NCBI RefSeq assembly: GCF_027257955.1
Contig: NZ_JANZNQ010000005.1
Coordinates: 124,001-188,000 of the forward strand
DNA: 64,000 nucleotides
Reading direction: 5' to 3'
Origin: Zhongshania aquatica
GTDB taxonomy: Bacteria; Pseudomonadota; Gammaproteobacteria; Pseudomonadales; Spongiibacteraceae
Part shown: piece after piece, positions 46,425 through 55,824 of the stretch
Numbering within the stretch: position 1 is the stretch's first letter
Layout of the letters: each line of letters begins with the position of its first letter
Notes under the pieces: model-generated
Seen by the model: only the letters and a program-made list of their open reading frames with translations
Told to the model about the DNA's origin: nothing
The model's database searches: none
Program-made: the position numbers and the translations under genes

Positions 46425-47576
46425 TTGAGCAAACTTGAGTTAGAGTTTGTCAGTGCCATTGCTGAAATTGGTGCCGAGGCGTGGAATAGCGCCGCTGGCT
46501 GCGACTACCCCTTTACCCGCTATGAGTTTTTACACGCGCTTGAAGCGAGCGGCGCGGTCGCGAAAGACAAGGGCTGGCAAGCCCATCATCTTATTATTCG
46601 CCGTGATGATGAACTTCTTGGCGTCATGCCGTTTTATATCAAAACCCATAGCTATGGCGAGTATGTCTTTGACTGGTCGTGGGCCGACGCTTACCAGCGT
46701 CATGGACGCCCGTACTATCCAAAATTACTGTCCGCTATTCCGTTTACGCCGGCGACCGGGCCACGCCTGTGCTTGGTCGATGAAAACGATCGTAGCGACG
46801 TCATGGCCGCACTCGCAAAAGCACTGCCGATACACGCGAGCGAACTCGGCTTCTCATCAGTGCATATCCTTTTTTCCCGCGCTGAAATGGCGAGCATATG
46901 GTCGCAGGAGGGTCTGATGCAGCGCATCGGCCCTCAATATCATTGGTACGACCGAAACTATGGGGATTTCGAGGGCTTTTTAGCGGAGTTTAGCTCTCGC
47001 AAGCGCAAAGGGCTACGCAAAGAGCGCCGCGTGGTGGCGGAGCAGGGTTTGAGTTTACAGCTTATTTCGGGAGCTAAGGTAAGCGCCGAACAATGGCGTT
47101 TCTTCTTTCACTGCTATCAACTAACCTACGCAAAACGAAGCGGTCACGGCGGCTATTTGCCAGAATCATTCTTTACTCAGTTAGCGGCAACCATGCCAGA
47201 ACACTTGGTAATGGTACTTGCCAGTCATGGCGATGAACCGGTGGCCGTGGCGCTAAACTTTCGCGACAAACACACACTCTACGGTCGCTACTGGGGCTGT
47301 ATTCGCGAGTATGAATTTCTGCACTTCGAAACCTGTTACTACCAAGGCATTGAGTATTGTCTGAGGGAGGGTTTGCGGCATTTTGACCCTGGCGCGCAGG
47401 GCGAGCACAAGATTCAACGCGGCTTTACGCCCATCTTGACCTACTCAAATCACTGGCTGGCCGACGCTGATTTTTCCGCCGCCGTTGAGCGGTTTTTAGA
47501 TGATGAGCAGATCCATATTGGCAACTATCTGCGGGAAGCCAGCGAGATGCTGCCGTTTAAAAAGACCGACGACTAA
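46425..47576 (+). CDS. GNAT-fold acyltransferase of the COG3146 family
   Basis: A 383-residue cytosolic protein of the peptidogalycan biosynthesis/recognition family (formerly DUF482), which has two GNAT-like halves related to FemAB aminoacyltransferases. HDHL-type HYRWYDRNYGDFEGFL (here HWYDRNYGDFEGFLAEFSSR) and KRKGLRKERR precede GRYWGCIREYEFLHFETCYY and FDPGAQGEHKIQRGFTP, its hallmark blocks. The start is TTG preceded by GGAG, three bases after the ubiA stop. The natural substrate is unproven. Confidence 0.85.
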   Translation: MSKLELEFVSAIAEIGAEAWNSAAGCDYPFTRYEFLHALEASGAVAKDKGWQAHHLIIRRDDELLGVMPFYIKTHSYGEYVFDWSWADAYQRHGRPYYPKLLSAIPFTPATGPRLCLVDENDRSDVMAALAKALPIHASELGFSSVHILFSRAEMASIWSQEGLMQRIGPQYHWYDRNYGDFEGFLAEFSSRKRKGLRKERRVVAEQGLSLQLISGAKVSAEQWRFFFHCYQLTYAKRSGHGGYLPESFFTQLAATMPEHLVMVLASHGDEPVAVALNFRDKHTLYGRYWGCIREYEFLHFETCYYQGIEYCLREGLRHFDPGAQGEHKIQRGFTPILTYSNHWLADADFSAAVERFLDDEQIHIGNYLREASEMLPFKKTDD

Positions 47577-47591
47577 GCCGGTCATCCCCTG

Positions 47592-47975
47592 TTACTGTTG
47601 GGCGTTTTTTAAAACTCGCTCAACGTAAAGTAGGCAGATGATCGGCAATATAAAGCTACAGGCGATCTGCACGGTTTGAATGATGTCTTCTAGCGTCCAC
47701 GGCGCATCGCGGCTAGTCCAATACACCACGATCGGCATGGCAATAAATATCACCGTAGGTAAATAGCGCCAGAGATAATAACTCATGCTTGACGCTGCTT
47801 CGGCATCAGCGCGGCGGTAACAATAAAAGGTGATTAACACCACCAAGAATCCGATAATCAACACATAATAGCTGCCTAAAATACCGGCGAGTAAATTCAA
47901 AATAGCGCCCAATACCAAGCTAATTAAACTAACATTAACCAGTCCGCGAAGTATGCGTAGTTTACGTCGTTCCAT
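47592..47975 (-). CDS. Small integral membrane protein, unknown function
   Basis: A 127-residue protein with four hydrophobic segments, two near the N-terminus (VSLISLVLGAILNLLAG and YYVLIIGFLVVLITFYCY) and two in the second half. The short loops are charged (RRADAEAASS). The start at 47975 follows GGAG by five bases. No family was recognised. It lies convergent with the acyltransferase gene and 20 bases beyond the trhP-side spacer on the minus strand, possibly cotranscribed with trhP. Confidence 0.6.
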   Translation of the reverse strand: MERRKLRILRGLVNVSLISLVLGAILNLLAGILGSYYVLIIGFLVVLITFYCYRRADAEAASSMSYYLWRYLPTVIFIAMPIVVYWTSRDAPWTLEDIIQTVQIACSFILPIICLLYVERVLKNAQQ

Positions 47976-48001
47976 GTTCACTCCTACTATTATTTGAGTG
48001 C

Positions 48002-49321
48002 TTAAGCGTGAATGTCTTTGACCAGTAGACCGTATTTAAGTGCCGTTTCGGCCAGCGGTTGATCTAAGGGGATTTGCACCCGATGACCCGACCCCGGCGC
48101 CGCACTGATTGATTTACCGTGTTTGTCACTCAGGGTCTTTAGAGTAAACCGAGTATTCCCACCCGGCATCATCAACTCTAGGGTATCACCTGTTTCAAAT
48201 CGATTTTTAACATCAACGGTAATGACAGAATCCCGGGCATCCACAATCTCACCCACAAATTGTTGCTGCTGCGCATTGTTTACACCCATTTCGTAATTTT
48301 GGTATTCCTTAGGGGGATGCCGACGATAAAAGCCCTCGGTATAACCTCGATTGGCGAGTGTTTCCAGTTCGTCCATAAGATGCATGTCGAAGGGCTTACC
48401 GTGGGCAGCGTCATCTATGGCGCGGCGATACACCTGCGCAGTTCTGGCAACATAGTAGTGCGACTTGGTCCGGCCTTCTATCTTTAGGGAGTGCACACCC
48501 ATCGCCGCCAACCGTTCCACATGCTGCACCGCGCGCAGGTCTTTAGAGTTCATAATATAGGTGCCATGCTCATCTTCGTAAGCGGGCATAAATTCACCGG
48601 GACGCTGAGCTTGTTGCAGTAGTACCGCTTCTTCCATTGGCTGCGGTGCCGGCTCAGGAATATAGGTTTGCACCGCAACAAGATCACCTGTTTCATCTTC
48701 TTTGGCTTCGTGGGCCTGATATTTCCAACGACAGGCATTGGTACACGCACCTTGATTGGGATCGCGGTGATTCATATAGCCAGACAGCAGACAGCGACCT
48801 GAATACGCAATACACAGCGCGCCGTGAACAAAGACTTCAATCTCCATCTCGGGCACCCGCTGGCGGATTTCTTCAATTTCATCAAGCGCCAATTCCCGAG
48901 ACAGTATGACCCGTTGAATACCGTTCTGATGCCAAAATTTTACCGCCGCCCAGTTCACCGCATTGGCCTGCACGGATAAATGAATCGGCATATCAGGCCA
49001 GTTTTCACGCACCAACATCATCAAGCCGGGATCTGCCATGATTAATGCGTCCGGCTTCATTTCTATCACGGGGCCCAGATCACGAAGGTAGCTGCGAATT
49101 TTGTCATTATGGGGCGAAATATTAGACGCTAGATAAAATTTCTTGTTCTGCCTATGAGCTTCTTCAATGCCGCTGCCCAAGGTCTCTAAATCTTTGAACT
49201 CGTTATTTCGCACCCGCAGGCTGTAGCGTGGCTGACCCGCATAGACAGCATCTGCGCCATAGGCGAAGGCATAGTGCATATTGCGGAGACTACCAGCGGG
49301 AGAAAGAAGTTCGGGAATCAT
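48002..49321 (-). CDS. trhP: tRNA uridine 5-hydroxylation protein TrhP (U32 peptidase family)
   Basis: A 439-residue YegQ-type member of the U32 family, needed for 5-hydroxyuridine at tRNA position 34 using prephenate-derived chemistry. The N-terminus PELLSPAGSLRNMHYAFAYG is conserved. EVFVHGALCIAYSGRCLLSG plus the cysteine-rich GACTNACRWKYQA supplies the U32 cysteine cluster; SLKIEGRTKSHYYVARTAQV is another family block. Length fits YegQ (about 450) rather than UbiU/UbiV. It is not tied to a U32 ubiquinone pair, although ubiCA lies nearby. Confidence 0.9.
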   Translation of the reverse strand: MIPELLSPAGSLRNMHYAFAYGADAVYAGQPRYSLRVRNNEFKDLETLGSGIEEAHRQNKKFYLASNISPHNDKIRSYLRDLGPVIEMKPDALIMADPGLMMLVRENWPDMPIHLSVQANAVNWAAVKFWHQNGIQRVILSRELALDEIEEIRQRVPEMEIEVFVHGALCIAYSGRCLLSGYMNHRDPNQGACTNACRWKYQAHEAKEDETGDLVAVQTYIPEPAPQPMEEAVLLQQAQRPGEFMPAYEDEHGTYIMNSKDLRAVQHVERLAAMGVHSLKIEGRTKSHYYVARTAQVYRRAIDDAAHGKPFDMHLMDELETLANRGYTEGFYRRHPPKEYQNYEMGVNNAQQQQFVGEIVDARDSVITVDVKNRFETGDTLELMMPGGNTRFTLKTLSDKHGKSISAAPGSGHRVQIPLDQPLAETALKYGLLVKDIHA

Positions 49322-49465
49322 GGTGCTAAAACCTTGAAATCAGATTAAGTGATGGGGTGCCTATGGTAGCGTAAACCTAGGTATTCTGCGCTATTGGTGA
49401 CTAGACTGACGTTAGTTACACTCTGCATGAGCTGCATTAGACATATAAGACCGGGAAAGACGATA

Positions 49466-50179
49466 TTGAACATTTGCTTCACACGATTGCTACTAAGCCA
49501 GCTCTTAATAGTATTGCTGGCGTCTTCATATTGCGCTGCGGCAACATCTCGACCAAAGGATAGCGACGGCGATGGCATAGCAGATAGCGATGATCGTTGC
49601 CCAGAAACATTAGCAGCAGCCGTCGTTGATAGCTATGGCTGCGCAGATAGCGATAACGACGGTATCATCGACACCATTGATCACTGCCCTAAAACCCCAC
49701 CGGGTGAAAATGTTGACCAGTTCGGCTGTGTAGACAGCGACAATGACGGCGTAAAAAATGGCGACGATCAATGTCCGCGCACCGCGGCTGGCGCCCGGGT
49801 AATGCGAAACGGGTGCTCGGCAAAACAAAGTGTCGGTCTAGAAAGCATTTGGTTTGACTACGGCACCGCCGATATCAGCAATGAAGCCCATGAACAACTT
49901 GCACATGTCGCCGAGGTATTGATGCTGAAACCGAAGTATCGGCTAGCACTTCAAGGCCACAGCGACAGCAGCGGCTCATCTGACGTGAACTACCGGTTGT
50001 CACGAATTAGAGCGAATGCGGTTAAAAACCAATTAATGGCACTGGGAGTCACATCAGACCGTATTGATATTGAGGCCTATGGCGACACCATGCCCATTGC
50101 AGACAATAATACCGACGAAGGCAGGGCTAAAAATCGTCGCGTCGCCCTAAGAGTGATTCGAGCCTCACCGTCGAAGTAA
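49466..50179 (+). CDS. OmpA-family protein with thrombospondin type 3 repeats
   Basis: A secreted envelope protein of about 237 residues. A hydrophobic signal peptide (LLLSQLLIVLLASSYCAAA) leads to three calcium-binding-type repeats (DSDGDGIADSDDRCPE, DSDNDGIIDTIDHCP, DSDNDGVKNGDDQCP) and then an OmpA C-terminal peptidoglycan-binding domain (LQGHSDSSGSSDVNYRLSRI; NRRVALRVI). There is no beta-barrel. The start is uncertain: TTG at 49466 gives a standard signal peptide; an ATG lies at 49427 and another TTG at 49394. A larger OmpA paralogue follows. Confidence 0.83.
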   Translation: MNICFTRLLLSQLLIVLLASSYCAAATSRPKDSDGDGIADSDDRCPETLAAAVVDSYGCADSDNDGIIDTIDHCPKTPPGENVDQFGCVDSDNDGVKNGDDQCPRTAAGARVMRNGCSAKQSVGLESIWFDYGTADISNEAHEQLAHVAEVLMLKPKYRLALQGHSDSSGSSDVNYRLSRIRANAVKNQLMALGVTSDRIDIEAYGDTMPIADNNTDEGRAKNRRVALRVIRASPSK

Positions 50180-50414
50180 ATACGCATTACTATATCGATC
50201 AATTTAATATCAGCTAGAATATCATCTGCTACTTTACTGTTTTTATCAGAGAGTTTAGGATTTCTGCGCACTCAAACGTTAAGTTGCACGCATTTTTAAT
50301 AATTTATTTACGCTATTATGGAACACTATGCCTTAAAGTATGTATTAAGCCTCGCGATGACGTGGTAATTTGCGACTTATAAAAGGTATAACTTTAATGA
50401 TTCAGGGGATGTTT

Positions 50415-51935
50415 ATGAGCAAGCAATGGAAAACTGCTCTTGCGGCCGGTGTGATTTTAGCATCGGCGGCGAGTGCGGCTATGGCTGAGGCCGAAAAGGA
50501 GAAGGGTTTCTACCTTGGTGGTAACGCCTTTTATAATCAAGTATTTGACGCAGACGGCACAGTAAGCACCTCTAGCGCTGGCGGCGTTGGCGCGCTAGGC
50601 GCGATTCCCGTTCTGGGTGATCTTCTCAATGGCTTGCTGGGCGGTGGCGCAGCTGCCAATGCCAATTTTGAAGCAAGCTACGATGATGACTATAGCTACG
50701 GCGTCACCTTCGGTTATAAATTCGAAAGCCCTTACCGACTGGAATTTGAATACCGTCAAGGCGAAAATGATATTGATAGCTTAAGCGGCCCCGGCGGATC
50801 TCTTGCTAGCGACGGCACACTGGAAGTGACCTCTATGATGGGTAACTTGTGGTATGACTTCTCAGCTGGAGAGCGCCTGCGTCCCTACATTGGTTTCGGT
50901 TTGGGTCAAGCAAACCTAGATTTCGGCGATGGCGACGATGACGTCCTTATCGGCCAATTGGGTGCTGGTATCACTTACTATATGACACCTCGTCTAGCCG
51001 TAGATGCGGGTTACCGCTACAGCATGTCTGAAGATGCGAGCTTTGAGTCTGCCGCAACTAAAACGGAAATTGAATACAGCGCGCAAAGCGTGATGGTTGG
51101 TTTGCGTTATAACTTCTTCGACGCGCAATACGGCGTAAAAGATGCAGATGGTGACGGTGTTTCTGATGAAATGGATCAGTGCCCAGGCACACCAAGCGGC
51201 GTACAAGTTGACAGCGTTGGTTGCCCACTTGACGGCGATAACGACGGTGTTGCTGACTACCTAGATCAGTGCCCGAACACACCTGCTGGCGCAGAAGTAA
51301 ACGCGGTTGGTTGCCCTTTAGACGGTGACAACGATGGTGTTGTAGATGCCGACGACGCTTGCCCTGATACTCCAGCTGGCCAAGCTGTTATGTCTAACGG
51401 CTGCGCAAAAGATCAGGCTGTGATTCTACGCGGTGTAAACTTTGAACTTAACAGCGCTAAGTTAACCATGAACGCTGAAACTATCCTGAATGATGTTGCG
51501 GCAACATTGACTAGTTCACCTGGTTTCAATGTTGAGCTACAAGGTCACACAGATAGCAGCGGCAGCGACAGCTACAACATGAACCTGTCTCAGAACCGTG
51601 CCAAATCAGTGAAGAACTACTTGGTTGGCAGTGGCGTTGAAAGCAGCCGCTTGACTGCAACTGGCTACGGCGAAGAACAGCCTATTGCTAGCAACGAGAC
51701 CAGTGAAGGACGCGCTGAAAACCGCCGTGTTGAGCTGAAAGTATTGGGTAGCGAAGACGCAATGGTTGCTGCGCCTATGTCATACGATGAGCCAATGGTT
51801 GAAGATGAGCCGATGCTAGACGAGCCCATGGTTGAAGAAGCTCCAATGACCGTCGAAGAGCCAATGCTTGAAGACGAGCCTGTAGAAGAAGAATATCAGT
51901 CATACGAAATGTCTGAGGATGAGCTAGATTACTAA
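50415..51935 (+). CDS. OmpA-family outer-membrane porin with thrombospondin type 3 repeats
   Basis: A 506-residue outer-membrane protein. The signal peptide ends at about AMA-EAEK. Residues about 30-245 form an OmpA-like beta-barrel (KGFYLGGNAFYN; PYIGFGLGQANLDFG; YNFF). Three Asp-rich repeats follow (DADGDGVSDEMDQCPGTPSG and two LDGDNDGV units), then an OmpA/MotB domain (LQGHTDSSGSDSYNMNLSQN) and an acidic Pro-Met-rich tail built from repeated EP-M-E-E units. The start at 50415 is preceded by AGGGG. It links the outer membrane to peptidoglycan and may bind calcium. Confidence 0.92.
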   Translation: MSKQWKTALAAGVILASAASAAMAEAEKEKGFYLGGNAFYNQVFDADGTVSTSSAGGVGALGAIPVLGDLLNGLLGGGAAANANFEASYDDDYSYGVTFGYKFESPYRLEFEYRQGENDIDSLSGPGGSLASDGTLEVTSMMGNLWYDFSAGERLRPYIGFGLGQANLDFGDGDDDVLIGQLGAGITYYMTPRLAVDAGYRYSMSEDASFESAATKTEIEYSAQSVMVGLRYNFFDAQYGVKDADGDGVSDEMDQCPGTPSGVQVDSVGCPLDGDNDGVADYLDQCPNTPAGAEVNAVGCPLDGDNDGVVDADDACPDTPAGQAVMSNGCAKDQAVILRGVNFELNSAKLTMNAETILNDVAATLTSSPGFNVELQGHTDSSGSDSYNMNLSQNRAKSVKNYLVGSGVESSRLTATGYGEEQPIASNETSEGRAENRRVELKVLGSEDAMVAAPMSYDEPMVEDEPMLDEPMVEEAPMTVEEPMLEDEPVEEEYQSYEMSEDELDY

Positions 51936-51966
51936 TATGCCTCTTGGCAGTTAGTTTTAGCTTAGG

Positions 51967-51994
51967 AAAAACCCGGCTCTGGCCGGGTTTTTTT
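51967..51994 (+). terminator. Intrinsic terminator after the OmpA porin gene
   Basis: CCCGGC and GCCGGG pair around TCTG, extended by A-T pairs, followed by a seven-T run: a classical intrinsic terminator 31 bases beyond the stop. Confidence 0.95.
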
Positions 51995-52030
51995 ATGCAC
52001 TCAATGTAGCGATAACGTTGATATTAGATA

Positions 52031-52624
52031 CTAGCGACGGCGCTGCCAGACAAGTAGCTGATTATTCGCCGGCATGTTGTGGTCTGCCAGCAGACTAAAA
52101 CTCGCATTGTGAGCAAGCCTTTCAATGGCCTCAAAATCACGTATGCCGCTAACTGGATTATTGCCCTTTAACCAAAGATCGAAGTCCGCATTACTGGGCG
52201 ACGTGAACTCACCTCGATATTTAAATGGGCCGTAAATACACAATAAGGCCGTCGCCTTTAGGTGCTTATCCGCCTTAGCGAAAAACAACTCCACCTCTGG
52301 CCAGCCCATTATATGGAGCGTATTAGCAGTAAAAATGGCATCGTACTGCTCTGCTGGCCACACCTCATCTCGAATATCTAAACTCAACGGCGCAGGCAGC
52401 GAGGTTTCCGCCAACCAGCTACGTATGCCCGAAATATTTTCAAACCGATCACTACACTGCCATAGTAGCCATGGCATATGGGCAGAAAAATACACAGCGT
52501 GCTGGCCAGTGCCACTGCCGACTTCCAGCACATCATGGGAATCCTGCAGCACCGCTTTTAAGTGATTCAAAATCGGCTGTTTATTATTTTCGCAGGCTTG
52601 CGAGAATGGCTTAATTTCACTCAT
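52031..52624 (-). CDS. DUF938 SAM-dependent methyltransferase
   Basis: A 197-residue methyltransferase-fold protein of the DUF938 family. FSQACENNKQPILNHLKAVL is its conserved N-terminus, VLEVGSGTGQHAVYFSAHMP the SAM-binding loop, and AIFTANTLHIMGWPEVELFF the catalytic region; GPFKYRGEFTSPSNADFDLW is a family hallmark. Human METTL26 is related. The substrate is unknown. The start at 52624 is standard. It is divergent from the EVE-domain gene. Confidence 0.9.
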   Translation of the reverse strand: MSEIKPFSQACENNKQPILNHLKAVLQDSHDVLEVGSGTGQHAVYFSAHMPWLLWQCSDRFENISGIRSWLAETSLPAPLSLDIRDEVWPAEQYDAIFTANTLHIMGWPEVELFFAKADKHLKATALLCIYGPFKYRGEFTSPSNADFDLWLKGNNPVSGIRDFEAIERLAHNASFSLLADHNMPANNQLLVWQRRR

Positions 52625-52714
52625 AGTAGGGTTATCGCCGTAACACACCATCAACGCGACGGTGGTAGAGAAGTAATAATAATCCAGTTTAGCGTTTTGG
52701 AGGCGCAGTCAACA

Positions 52715-53173
52715 ATGACCTATTGGTTAATGAAGTCAGAACCGGACACCTTCAGCTTAGATGATTTACGCAGCCGCCCAGATAGCACCGAGCATTGGGA
52801 CGGCGTGCGCAACTACCAAGCAAGAAATATGATGCGCGACCAAATGAAGTGCGGTGACAAGGTCTTTTTTTACCACTCCTCTTGTCCTGTGCCGGGCATA
52901 GCCGGTATCGCCAAGGTAGTTAAGGAGGCCTACCCAGACGGCAGCGCGCAAAACCCCGAGTCTCGTTATTACGATCCTAAAGCGAGCGCCGACAACCCAC
53001 GCTGGTTTATGGTAGACGTAAAATTCGAACGGAAATTTAAACGCTTGATTCCCTTGTCAGAGTTAAAAGCCGAACCGGCATTAGGCGAGATGAGACTGCT
53101 CAAGAAGGGCAGCCGCCTGTCTATAATGCCGGTGAGCAAAGCAGAGTGGCAGCAAATACTGTCTATGGTCTGA
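52715..53173 (+). CDS. EVE domain protein (modified-base reader-like)
   Basis: A 152-residue single-domain protein. YWLMKSEPDTFSLDDLRSRP, HWDGVRNYQARNMMRDQMKC and VFFYHSSCPVPGIAGIAKVV are diagnostic for the EVE (PUA-like) fold, which binds modified bases in nucleic acid; bacterial stand-alone copies are thought to act on modified tRNA or other modified nucleotides. The start at 52715 follows GGAGG. It is convergent with yaaA. Confidence 0.93.
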   Translation: MTYWLMKSEPDTFSLDDLRSRPDSTEHWDGVRNYQARNMMRDQMKCGDKVFFYHSSCPVPGIAGIAKVVKEAYPDGSAQNPESRYYDPKASADNPRWFMVDVKFERKFKRLIPLSELKAEPALGEMRLLKKGSRLSIMPVSKAEWQQILSMV

Positions 53174-53192
53174 GCGCTAAGAGCAATGCAAA

Positions 53193-53969
53193 CTAAACTG
53201 GGGCGTCCCTTAAGAATACCCACTCACGCGCGGTAGAGTGTTCTGGGCTGAAGTAATATCCATCGCTATCAAAGGCTTTCAGCTGCTCAACGTCAGAGAT
53301 ACGCTGCTGAATAATATAGGCCGCCATCAGCCCCCGCGCTTTTTTCGCATAGAAACTGATAATTTTATATTTGTCGTTTTTAAAATCTTTAAATACCGGT
53401 GTGATGATGTCAGCTTTCAGGGCCTTAGGCTTAACCGCGCTAAAGTATTCGTTTGAAGCAAGATTGACCAAAACCTGGGAATTGATTTCAGCCAGCTGGG
53501 TGTTAAGCGCCTTGGTTATTTTCTCGCCCCAAAACTCATACAAATTCTTGCCGTCGTTATTTTCAAACTGAGTCCCCATTTCCAGACGATAGGCTTGTAT
53601 TAAATCTAAGGGTCTGAGCAAGCCATAAAGCCCAGACAAAATACGCAAATGCTGTTGGGCGAACTCGAAATCATCGTCAGTAAAACTGTCTGCATTTAAT
53701 CCCGTGTAAACGTCGCCGCGAAACGCCAGCACCGCCGCCTTGGCATTATCCGGCGTGAAGGGGCGCGCCCAATTCATAAAGCGATGATGATTTAATTCGC
53801 CTAACTTGGGACTAATTTTCATCAGTGCCGAAATATCATCGGGGCTGAGCTTTTGCAATTGCGAAATCAGCTTTTGCGAGCGCGGCAAAAAATCACCTTG
53901 CGTGAATTTCGCGGTGTGCGACGGACTATCAAAATCTAAGGTTTTCGCCGGAGATATTACAAGTAACAT
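53193..53969 (-). CDS. yaaA: Peroxide stress protein YaaA
   Basis: A 258-residue DUF328 protein that lowers free iron during hydrogen peroxide stress. [51 protein letters not shown] and [20 protein letters not shown] are the family's conserved blocks. The start at 53969 follows AGGAC. The upstream DUF4265 gene ends 11 bases before it on the same strand, so they likely share a transcript. Confidence 0.95.
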   Translation of the reverse strand: MLLVISPAKTLDFDSPSHTAKFTQGDFLPRSQKLISQLQKLSPDDISALMKISPKLGELNHHRFMNWARPFTPDNAKAAVLAFRGDVYTGLNADSFTDDDFEFAQQHLRILSGLYGLLRPLDLIQAYRLEMGTQFENNDGKNLYEFWGEKITKALNTQLAEINSQVLVNLASNEYFSAVKPKALKADIITPVFKDFKNDKYKIISFYAKKARGLMAAYIIQQRISDVEQLKAFDSDGYYFSPEHSTAREWVFLRDAPV

Positions 53970-53980
53970 GGTCTGTCCTT

Positions 53981-54484
53981 TCAGGCCTGCAACAAGGCTT
54001 GCCACCAATTTAGTGGCTCGCCGCTATCCGCATCATATACATTGCCATAGAGCCAAGTAGCCGTGTCGCCGTTAATCCATTTATTCATGAGTTCTTCGAT
54101 GCTGCTGAATCCTACGCCAAAATGGATGCTATAGACCAAGGCGCGTTCCGTTTTAATATCAAGGCACCCCCCCAGTTTTTCAAATTCAGCCGTGAGCTGC
54201 ATTTCCAGTACCTCATTGGGCTCCCGAAAAAACACCCTGACACAGAGATTCCCTCCGCGCTCGACCACAATAAACCGCCCACGAGAATCGGGGTTTAGAT
54301 TGATCGTATCCATGGCAGCTACTCCGCGCACAAACAGCGGTGACTTGAGCAGTCGATAATCACCGCTGTTCTGCAGCGGGATCGCGAGTACCTTTTCAAA
54401 AATTGGTTGTTTATTAACCGGATGAGTGCCCGCGTATAACTCCAGCAGCGTTTCCTGATCGGCAAAAGGTGCGTTATCTGTCAT
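53981..54484 (-). CDS. DUF4265 domain protein
   Basis: A 167-residue soluble protein. [20 protein letters not shown] and [20 protein letters not shown] resemble DUF4265, a small domain in bacteria with no known function (some members are near immunity genes). The start at 54484 is selected over 54529. It precedes yaaA by 11 bases. No catalytic motif is visible. Confidence 0.7.
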   Translation of the reverse strand: MTDNAPFADQETLLELYAGTHPVNKQPIFEKVLAIPLQNSGDYRLLKSPLFVRGVAAMDTINLNPDSRGRFIVVERGGNLCVRVFFREPNEVLEMQLTAEFEKLGGCLDIKTERALVYSIHFGVGFSSIEELMNKWINGDTATWLYGNVYDADSGEPLNWWQALLQA

Positions 54485-54598
54485 AGGATTTAGTGTGTTA
54501 CTTAATGATTCGGTATCTCGGAGGCACAATGATACCGATTTTACTCGCTCACCGCACGGTGACGCAGGGCAGGCGGGCGCTATTACTGCTATAGAAAA

Positions 54599-55237
54599 TT
54601 ACTGACCGGGAAATTGAATACCAATCGGCGGCGGCGTGTAGTAATTTGCCGGACGCGCTTGCTGCTCAATAGCAATTAATTTAAAGCCACCTTCAACCTG
54701 AAGAACACCACGATCCTGCTGATCTTTAAACGCGCTCTCGAGAGCAATCAACTTGTTACCGCGTTCATTCTTCATTGAGCTGGCAAAGCGTCGAAAAAAC
54801 TGACGCAGGCCATCGCTGGCGGCAATAACCTCCGCGTTGTCAGTGAGCACAGCAAGGTATTTAGCGCGACCGTCGCTAGCAGTGTAAACTCGACCTTTAA
54901 TACCAGCGACGTCGCTGAACTGGCCCGTAGGTGTCAGACTTACCTCATGGGTATCTGGTACTACGATAGCTTGGCCTTCTTGCGCACTATTGATCATGTC
55001 ACCGACATCATCAACATTCATGACCACGCGCGCGCCGCTTTGTGTAAGTACGGCAATGGCTTGCTGGCCATTGATAATAGAATAACCAAGCTGGCCGCGA
55101 TCCACGCGAATATGTTGGTCATCTCGGTAACTTAGGGTAAGAGTTTCTTTACCCATGGCATAACGGGCAACAATGTCTGCCTGTACGCTGCCCGCGTAGG
55201 CAAAGCCAAGCAATGTAAGAATAATAATAGAACGCAT
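54599..55237 (-). CDS. Secreted protein, unknown function
   Basis: A 212-residue protein with a cleavable signal peptide (ILTLLGFAYAGSVQA-D). The mature part, with YAMGKETLTLSYRDDQHIRV and VVMNVDDVGDM, resembles in outline the DUF4412-type small periplasmic proteins that carry an edge-strand sheet, but no family match can be claimed. The C-terminus is proline-rich (NYYTPPPIGIQFPGQ). It is divergent from the TRAP operon. Confidence 0.7.
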   Translation of the reverse strand: MRSIIILTLLGFAYAGSVQADIVARYAMGKETLTLSYRDDQHIRVDRGQLGYSIINGQQAIAVLTQSGARVVMNVDDVGDMINSAQEGQAIVVPDTHEVSLTPTGQFSDVAGIKGRVYTASDGRAKYLAVLTDNAEVIAASDGLRQFFRRFASSMKNERGNKLIALESAFKDQQDRGVLQVEGGFKLIAIEQQARPANYYTPPPIGIQFPGQ

Positions 55238-55305
55238 GGTGTCTCCTTGGCATCTGTGCCCACAGAATAGCTATAATAAGCAGCTAATTTAGGGATACCC
55301 GAATA

Positions 55306-55824
55306 GTGAAGCAGTGTGTTTATTTAATAGATTACCTTACTGAGCGACTTGGACGTCTGCTAGCGTGGTTAATTCCCTTAATGATGTTAGGCACAGCCGC
55401 AGTGGTGATCATGCGCTACGGCTTTGGCGAAGGGATGACCGCGCTACAAGAATCTGTAACCTACTTACACGGCACCGTGTTTATGCTCGGCGCGGCCTAT
55501 ACGTTAAAGCACGGCGGCCATGTCCGCGTAGATATCTTCTATCATCGCTTTTCACCACGCACTAAGGCATGGATCGACAGCATTGGCTGCATCCTATTTT
55601 TATTGCCGCTCTGCGGATTAATATTGATCACCAGTTGGGATTTTAGCGCGAACGCTTGGGAGATACGTGAGGCATCAGTAGAACCCGGCGGACTGCCCTT
55701 TGTTTACCTGTTAAAAAGCCTGCTTCCCTTGATGGCGATCAATCTCGCGATGCAAGGAATTGCCGAATTATTACGCAATGCCATCATCCTGAGCGGCGGG
55801 GAGCTAATTAGCCATGCTGATTGA
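55306..55824 (+). CDS. dctQ: TRAP transporter small membrane subunit (DctQ)
   Basis: A 172-residue protein with four hydrophobic helices, the small membrane subunit of a tripartite ATP-independent periplasmic transporter. RYGFGEGMTALQESVTYLHG and GGHVRVDIFYHRFSPRTKAW match the family. Start is GTG. It overlaps dctM by eleven bases. The solute-binding protein gene lies 3 kb away on the opposite strand. Confidence 0.93.
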   Translation: MKQCVYLIDYLTERLGRLLAWLIPLMMLGTAAVVIMRYGFGEGMTALQESVTYLHGTVFMLGAAYTLKHGGHVRVDIFYHRFSPRTKAWIDSIGCILFLLPLCGLILITSWDFSANAWEIREASVEPGGLPFVYLLKSLLPLMAINLAMQGIAELLRNAIILSGGELISHAD

